Shown: in pieces, positions 57,149 through 64,000 of the stretch
Position numbering within the stretch: position 1 is the stretch's first letter
How the letters are laid out: the number at the start of each line of letters is the position of its first letter
Assembly: GCA_020226215.1 (NCBI GenBank)
Contig: CM035233.1
Span: 31,022,027 to 31,086,026 of the forward strand
Length of the DNA: 64,000 nucleotides
From: Sindora glabra
Taxonomy: Eukaryota > Streptophyta > Magnoliopsida > Fabales > Fabaceae
Direction: 5' to 3'
Notes under the pieces: generated by a model
The model's input: only the letters and a program-made list of their open reading frames with translations
Database searches by the model: none
What the model was told of the DNA's origin: nothing
Program-made: the position numbers and the translations under genes

Positions 57149-57679
57149 TAGGGATAGTAATGGAGCGGGACAATGATAAATTGACAATATATTGTTTCAT
57201 CCCCAATTGCGGGACAAGTTGGTGTCTTGTCTCGATGATTTGTGAAGCACCGATGATTTATAGATAATCTGAAAAAATTTAAAAAAATTAAAAAATTTAA
57301 AATTTATAAATTTTAAATATATATATAATTAATATTTAATATTTAACATAATATAACATTGATTTAAAATTATACATAATTTATCTTACTAATCTTAAAT
57401 TTAAAAGAAAATAATTAAAATAAATATTTTTAATTATGAAATTAATAAAATAAATTTATAATAATATATATTTTTAAGAATAATATAAAAAATAAAAAAT
57501 AATTTATTATTTCAGAGTAAGGTGGAGTATTGTGAGACAGTATTGTTTTGCCCACGGAATTGCTTCAAGTTGAAAACTTGTCCCATGCCTTGCTCCGTAC
57601 CTTGCCCCATAGGGTAAAAATTTATACTAAATCCATGCTCTACGGGGCAAAATTTGAGATCCAAAAATTTGCCATCCTA
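57149..57679. mobile_element. hAT-type MITE
   Basis: It begins tagggatagtaatggagcgg and ends gccatccta. The ends are imperfect inverted copies of the tagggatggcaa type. G-rich words near the left end (gcgggacaa) and C-rich words near the right end (cttgccccat, ctacggggc) mirror each other around an AT-rich core. This end type is widespread in plant hAT MITEs. The flanking 8-mers gagaaaaa and gagggctc match only in part. Confidence 0.55.
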
Positions 57680-57911
57680 GAGGGCTCTATGAGCATTGAA
57701 AATCATGGACTCATGAGTTGCAACCCAAAGTAAGTGGTCCACAAGGAATTGGTTGCCAAAAAAATTAAAGTTTGCCTATCCCACAAGCTAATTAATTCTA
57801 GTACTAACCTCATTACTTAACAAAAAAAAAAAAAAATCCAACCTCATTACATGTGTTACTTAAGTCATCATCGTTCCTTGCTTTGCCATAAGGCTAGCTG
57901 AAGATATCACA

Positions 57912-57920
57912 TAATTATAA
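57912..57920. repeat. Left target-site duplication of the 3.3-kb MULE-like element
   Basis: taattataa, matching taactataa at 61222-61230 in 8 of 9 positions. Confidence 0.7.
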
Positions 57921-58699
57921 GGGTAAAATACACATTACCCCTTTACATTATTTTATAGGTAAAAATTTCTCTTATAATTTATACTATTATATAAAGAGAA
58001 TTCATGAATTTATTGCCCATTTTTTATTTTTTAAATAATCAATATGATTCTCATATATTTTAAAAATCATAAAGTTAAATAGTAATTTTTTATCACTTTA
58101 AATATAAAATTAAATGCACCAAAAAAATTTTCTCTTCTTATCTTATTATTCACCTTATTACATTAAACTCATAACATTTAAAATAAAATAATAATTTTAT
58201 ACTACTAAACTAACTACTTTAATGACAATTTTATGGATAATCTATACAATTATAGAATGTCAATTGGAGAAGTTGGACTCCACTTTTTTGTTTCCTAAAA
58301 TAACCATATTAAAATATTATACATTTAATTTACCAAAAAATATTATATATTTATACTAAATAAAGGTGATTATATAATATTTTACTAATATAAATGAATT
58401 AAGATCAAATTTTAAAATTGAAATGGGCTTATCTTTCTAATAACTATCAAGTTTGAAACTTCATCTTTCGTATCCCATTGTTGTCTATTTATGACCATCA
58501 TTCGATTAACTAACAATATTAACATAACCTTGAGTGTATATAATCAAAGTATTTTATTTAAAAGTTTCTAAATTTATAAAAAAAGACCCCCATTTTTAAA
58601 AAAAATTAATGATATAAATTTAAGAAAAAAATATAATTTTTTGTTAAATTAATAAACTTTAAGGTTTAAGATAAAATTTATGTCTTCTTCTAGAAAAAA

Positions 58700-59260
58700 A
58701 ATTGGAGAGACTCAGAATAAAAAATATGGGAATAAATAACAATGGATTAAAATTAGATAAAATTTTATTTATAACAATGAATAAATTAGCACTTTCAGTC
58801 GCATAGATTATTACATACCCATATCATTTTTGCCAATTTTTGCAAAATAATTTTTTGGAATAAAATAATAGAGAGACTATAGAAAACAGAGAGATAAATT
58901 AGGTAGAATTTTTTTTTGTAATGACATAATGACATCCCCTTTAAATATGTAACATATGAATCAGCGCTCTAAATTTGTACTTCTTATTAGATACCAATAT
59001 TATTTTGGCTAATTTTTTGAGAAACTAAAGGAAAGAAAGAGATACATTAATTAAAAAAATATATAACAATGAAAGAAGAAAGATAAATTAGGTAAAATTT
59101 TCATAATGACATGTCATCTTTAAATAAATATCATATAAGTCAGCGCTCTAAATTGCAACTTTTATTATATATCCATCTCATTTTCACTATATTACAAGAA
59201 ATAATTTTCTAAACTAAAATAATGGAGACACTATAATAAATTAGGTAAAAAATTTATAAT
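58700..59260. repeat. About 179-bp tandem repeat, three copies
   Basis: The word tcagcgctctaaatt occurs at 58961 and 59140. A decayed copy (ttagcactttcagtcgc) lies near 58787. Each is followed by ttattagatacccatatcattttggc-like text, a taattttttgaaataaaataatggagagac phrase and ataaattaggtaaaattttt. Confidence 0.75.
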
Positions 59261-60276
59261 AATAGATTCAGAAGTAAAGTCGATAATATATTATCAAATT
59301 TTAAATATGATAATATTATCAAATTTAATATGATAATATATTGTATTCATTATATTATGCAAATGATTTAGTGAAATATAAACAAATAAAAAATGGATAA
59401 TGTATTATCCAATGACATAAAAATTAGTTTGATTTCTTTTGTAACAACTTCTTCAATCAAATTTTAATTGACGAATAATTTTTAGAAATTTTAAAAATAT
59501 TCAAGACTTTGCACTTATATATTAAATATCTTTACATTTAAAGCATTCTATATATATATATTCCAACTATAATCAAGAGTATATATGTTATATCAACGCT
59601 TTGCAACCTTAACGACTTAATATCGATTGACATCGTTATATATTAATTATAAATTTATTGATCAAATATTGAAACACATGGACTTAATTTAATACCATAG
59701 AACCCTAAAAAAATTAATCTAAAATGAAAAGCATATAAATAAGTTTGGACTAATGAAAAATTAAAACAAAGAGAAAAGAAAAATTTTAGAATTGATTTTT
59801 AGTTGAAATGAGATACATGAAAAGCATAATAAAATTTAAAAGTTTCTTAATCATCTCAACAACCAAAATATAATCCATTACCTTCTCGTCCAATGAGTTT
59901 TTGCTTTCGTAAACAAGGGACAGAATTCTATTTACAGGTACTGCAAGATAATAATTTATTCTAATTCAATTTAGAACACTAACTTACTTTTCTCCATATT
60001 TTCTATTTACAAGTACTGCATGATATACCATATTCATAGCCATTGTGACATATTTTGCATCAAGTATAATCATTTGTTTTATTTTATTTTTTTTGGTTTG
60101 TGGTTATGGCCACCCCAATAACCATAATAATCATGTAAATATTTTTTCTATCATATTTGTTTAATTGACTTAAATTATAATTTCTTTAATTTTAAAAAAA
60201 AAGTCAGAACATGTGCAGAAATGCATGCAAAGAGACTAGTTTAAAAAAAGGTAATTCAGTATTTATATTTTATCTG

Positions 60277-61098
60277 AATCACTAATGGTATGAGTATGTG
60301 TACATTACATAACCTTATTTAATATTAATTATAAAAAAGTTAAAATTAATCAATTAATCTCAACCCTCAATTAATGCTTTAAAAAAATCAAAACGCAAGA
60401 AAAAAATTTTGTAATCAAATTAAACCATATAAATTCATATCTATATTTAGTTTACATATTCTATTTTACAATTACATAAATATTCCTTTCAGATATCACA
60501 TTACAAATTAAAAAAAATAAAAGCATTAATAATTTAAAAATAATATTATAAATGTGTGTATAATCCTTATCGTGAAATTATCATCTTTCAATATACTCAC
60601 TTCATCTTATTTAGCTTCAATTTGTTTTAGGAGTCTATGCAATGATCTATCCAGTGACGGAGCTAGAATTCAAATATTAAGAGTCAAATTTTAGTTAATA
60701 AGGAATTTAAAAAATTATATGTGAATCTTAATTAGTACTGGAAAACATGAAATGTATGTGTTGCTGATGACATATATAAATTCACATAATCACCATATAA
60801 CTTATTTAGCTTTGAGGCAAAAATTACTTCTTATGCACAAATTTGATATTGTTTATAAATTATTTAAGCCTTTTTTTAATATAGAATCTAAAAAGAATAT
60901 TGATGTATTTGTAAAGTAGGATATGAAAACTCGACATAGATGTAAATTTATATGGTTTAATTTGATTTTTTAAGTTAATTTTTAAAGCATTAATTTAGGC
61001 CAGAGGTTAATTCATTGGTATTAATTTCTGCATAATTAATATTAAATAAGTTCATGTGAAATGTGCGTGTTCATACTGATAGTAATTTAGATAAAAAA
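60277..61098. repeat. Large inverted repeat (foldback)
   Basis: The left arm 60277-60495 is the diverged reverse complement of 60895-61098: shared words acttatttaatattaattat, attaatgctttaaaaa, aatcaaattaaaccatata and ttcatatct, in mirrored order. The arms are about 200 bp around an approximately 400-bp centre. The centre contains cagtgacggagctagaatt at 60652, an end word seen on many plant hAT-like MITEs. Confidence 0.75.
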
Positions 61099-61221
61099 AA
61101 AAGTAATAAAAGAGGTAAATTTACCTGATTGCAAAGTTTATGCACCAAATTCTTCCCTTTTAAACTATAAAAAAATTTTCATACATAAAATAAAGTATCA
61201 AGAGTAATGTGTATTTTACCC

Positions 61222-62611
61222 TAACTATAACTTCTAGCCTCTAGTTGCATTTACTATTACAAATAGAAGGAAAATTTTACTACACTTCCTAAGAGGCAAA
61301 TGAAGTTATTACACCACGTTTAACAAATGAGAAATATTTGTTGCATTCCTTAAGGTGGAGTGATTATTTACCTTTTTTAAATAGATAATAAAATTTTAAA
61401 AATTTTAAATTCCATAATTTTCTGAGAAGAAAATAATTAATGAGTTAGTATAGGAAAGTAAAAATAATATTATTCTTAATAAAATTCTGAAGCACCAGAA
61501 AAGGTCATAAAATTAAAAGGATAATGATATGAGGAGTTTAACTTCCTGAAAAGTTAATTATATTGACTAATAAATTGCCTTTAATGTTTTAAAATTTATA
61601 TTTGTAATTTTAATTTATTTACATTACGGTTTGAAAATAAAACAATCCGATAATAAAATGCTTCATCTTCAAATTCCCTATAACATTATCAAGTTGAAGA
61701 ACAGAGTGAACAACTTTGAAGATCGTAGTTAGTTAAGAGTAGGGAATAGAAAAAAATGTAAATTCCTTCTCTTTTTTTATTTTTTTAAAAAGTTTAGGAA
61801 TAGTATAAGAGGCAAATTTCTTCTTTAACCATTAAAACTATGTACATCAATATTATCCTTCTCTTTCTATTTCTTATAATTTATTGGTTCTTCTTATCAT
61901 TCATTAATTTTATTTTTTTTAAAATGATTAAATTACTAAATACATTAAGACAAAAGATTTTGAAATTTGGGGAAAGCTAAAGCTTTCAAATAATACCATT
62001 CCTCATTTAAGCTAAGGCTCTCGCCATTAATTAGTCTGCTCTTGCATTACACATTTAGTGATTATTTATTAATTTGATCTTTCATTGCACATTTAGACTT
62101 TATTTGAATAACAAGAAAATAAAAAAATGAAAATTAAGTGGGATAAAAAATGAAAGGAATGGAGATAATAAAAATATTATTTTCATTCTTTATTTTTAGA
62201 TGAAAAGAAAAATGGAAGGAAAGAAAATATAAACATATCAGTTTTTTCATAAATTTGATGGAAAAAGTTAGAGGAATAAAAATTTTGTATGCTAAAATTA
62301 TAATTATATCCAACATTCAAGTATATAATCTAAAAATAAATTTTTTTTTTCAAAAAATGAATATTATAATTACATTTTTAATTGAAAATAATATTACATT
62401 ATTTCATTTTTTTTAATTTATAAAGCAAATAAGAAAGTAACATATGATGTGTGCTAGCTTACAAGGACAAACAAGACGAGATTATCAGAGAAGAGAAGTA
62501 AAATTGGGGAGAATTTTTGCGACTTTTTGGCCCAATGTACTCCAATTTTCATCCCAATTTTGGGACGAAATTTTTTAGTGGCCGATACCCCTTTTTCGCT
62601 CTCTTCCTATT
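61222..62611. other. Non-coding AT-rich region
   Basis: No gene. 62505-62600 (ttttggcccaatgtactcc, attttgggacgaaatttttt) resembles text found near the 3' end of plant chromovirus internal regions, but it is too short to call. Confidence 0.35.
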
Positions 62612-63339
62612 TACTTTCCAACCCAAGCTTTCGAGGGTAATATTAAGGAAAATTTGGTTTTTCAAGATATTAAGTGTTTCATTCTTAAATTGTTTCTTTA
62701 AAATTTTAAAATAAATAAATTAAAAAGATGAATATAAAATTTAATATATTGTATATAATTAATGATGAATATATTTAATATTTTAAGAAGTCATACTCTC
62801 TATAATATTATCCAATTTTCAATTTAATTTTTATTTCATTTTTTCTTTCTTTTCTTTTTCTTTCCATTCAAATCTAAGTTAATGATTGCTCTTTTCAAGG
62901 AAAAATAGAAGGTGTTTGGATATATATATATTTTTTTTAGAAAGTATGTTCAAAAATTATTTTTTTAAAATTATTTTTTAATTGAATAAAAGTAAAAAAT
63001 AGAGGATAATTGGTGTTGTAAATAAAAATATTTTATTTATTTATAAAATTGACATAAAAAAATAATAAAACAAGTTATGAAAACATCTAAAAAATTTTAT
63101 TTTTTCATTTTTAAATTATACAATTAGAGTTGCAATTTTTAAGAATAAACTTTGAAAAAAGGTTTCCAAACAAATTCTTATGTTTTTAAAAATAAAAAAT
63201 AAAAAGTCCATTTCTAAAAAAATGATAAACAAAGGACTCAATTTTCAAATTTTAAAAATTATTAGTAAATGGTAATTCACCCTCTATTTATCTTATCAAT
63301 TAGGTAGCCAACTTTAGCAATCTTGCCTTAGTAATAGGG
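62612..63339. repeat. Dispersed repeat R, copy B (uninterrupted)
   Basis: About 730 bp collinear with 35531-35782 plus 39492-39975. It preserves the undisturbed TTA site (62879-62881) into which the Harbinger-like element inserted in copy A. There is no coding content, and the family is unknown. Confidence 0.85.
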
Positions 63340-63445
63340 CTATTGAAATAGGTTAAAATTCGCAGATTTTGAAAAATTTGGACCTTCATTTTAGAGACTT
63401 TAAGAATGTACGTTACAATCAACTTGACTTGCTAAGCCCGCGACT

Positions 63446-64000
63446 AAGGGTGCAAATGGATCGGACGACCTATCGGAGGCCTATAGCCTAACCTAATTAA
63501 GGCCTAAATCGACTCGGCCTATTTAGATAAATAAGTCAGGTTAAGGTCAATATAAAATTTTTTTTAATTAAATAGGTCATAGTTTTTTATTTTAAGCGTA
63601 GCCTACAAGCCTATTAAGCAGACCTATTTGACATTTTTTATTTAAATTTATTTACTATAAAGATAATAACATATAAGCCTTTTTTTTTCAAATTCATTAT
63701 ATAAATTAAATATTTTGAATATTTGTTGTATAATTTATTATGAACTAATTTGCTTTTATTGTTAACCTTTGATATTATGACAACTTAATGTTATTTTACT
63801 TTTAATTAAATATTAAATATTTAAATTAGTAATTTTATGTTATGAATATATAAATTTATTTCTTTATTAATTAATTTTTATATAAAATTTTGTATTAATT
63901 TTAGTATTATTAAGAAGTATTTTAAGAATATATTGATATAAGTTTATATAAGTTATTAAGCTTATTTAAAGTATTTTTATAATAGGCCTTTTGAAGTATT
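63446..64000. repeat. MITE-like repeat, left part, runs off the window
   Basis: It starts taagggtgcaaatggatcgg, then has repeated ggcctat, agcctaac, gactcggcct and taagcagacc words: a purine/pyrimidine-alternating style typical of plant hAT-related MITEs. The far end is outside the window, so the limits and class are unproven. Confidence 0.45.

Larger units (their letters stand above)
57921..61221. mobile_element. Non-autonomous MULE-like element, 3.3 kb
   Basis: The ends are perfect 18-bp inverted repeats (gggtaaaatacacattac). A 9-bp duplication agrees at 8 of 9 positions. No transposase is present. Internally it carries about 179-bp tandem repeats (58700-59260) and, near its right side, a large inverted repeat (60277-61098). 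The terminal sequence type (gggtaaaatacacattacccc) is one commonly found on plant MULE-type non-autonomous elements. Confidence 0.7.

Noticed and set aside
62517..62714. Short frame with PNFGTKFFSG, reminiscent of the end of a chromovirus polyprotein region
   Set aside because: The similarity is a few residues and a gggacgaaatttt word only; no LTR, RNase H or integrase sequence is nearby.
1..64000. tRNA, rRNA or organellar insertions, and bacterial or phage systems
   Set aside because: On reading both strands I saw no convincing tRNA arms, rRNA cores, plastid or mitochondrial genes, ribosome-binding operons or defence genes. A tRNA scan and organelle search would be decisive, and I could not run them.

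Overview
This is a very AT-rich eukaryotic nuclear window that looks like intergenic, transposon-dominated DNA of a eudicot plant. The evidence is a MULE carrying a plant mobile domain (PMD) gene with GT-AG introns, a plant-type L1 LINE tail ending in a GTT-rich repeat, hAT, CACTA and PIF/Harbinger-like elements, Ty3/gypsy gag-protease remnants, and two degenerate CrRLK1L/FERONIA-type receptor-like kinase genes. I cannot name the species. I see no prokaryotic system and no clearly intact host gene.

The main object is a complete Mutator-like element (MULE) at 5108-15877. It is bounded by a perfect 9-bp target-site duplication (taaaaggat at 5099-5107 and 15878-15886) and by terminal inverted repeats starting GGCTAAAATACC. 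It carries a two-exon mudrA-like transposase (7952-10727, interrupted by one in-frame TAG) and, in the same orientation, a five-exon gene for a plant mobile domain protein (11048-13518, about 709 codons, open throughout). The ends and 3' part hold arrays of GGCGCC hexamers in pairs with an almost invariant 9-bp spacer. I counted 16 such pairs, some with one mismatched hexamer base; the spacer equals the target-site duplication length. A 0.7-kb foldback copy of the same sequence family is nested in the 3' part. The 5' end also seems to supply the promoter and a long leader intron containing roughly 150-bp tandem repeats in a 302-bp dimer pattern.

Region by region: 1-5098 is AT-rich with old repeats and no gene. 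5108-15877 is the MULE. 16-19.7 kb is AT-rich with a 97-bp tandem array at 17.6-18.4 kb. 19.8-22.1 kb is a hAT transposase pseudogene on the minus strand. 22.9-24.0 kb is a kinase pseudogene on the minus strand. 24.9-25.6 kb is CACTA-related sequence. 28.5-30.4 kb is a non-autonomous element with terminal inverted repeats. 32.9-34.5 kb is a decayed gypsy gag-protease on the minus strand. 35.8-39.5 kb is a PIF/Harbinger-like insertion with TTA duplication, whose empty site is preserved in a second copy of the host repeat at 62.6-63.3 kb; it contains an L1 LINE tail. 40.7-41.7 kb is a second kinase pseudogene. 42-52.6 kb has no gene. 52.6-55.4 kb is a CACTA-like element. 57.15-57.68 kb is a hAT-type MITE. 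57.9-61.2 kb is a non-autonomous MULE-like element containing a large inverted repeat. 63.4 kb to the end is the start of another MITE-like repeat.

Functionally, the only genes that plausibly work together are mudrA and the PMD gene of the MULE. The rest is a record of nested insertions and decay. All calls rest on reading the sequence; no database search or alignment program was run.
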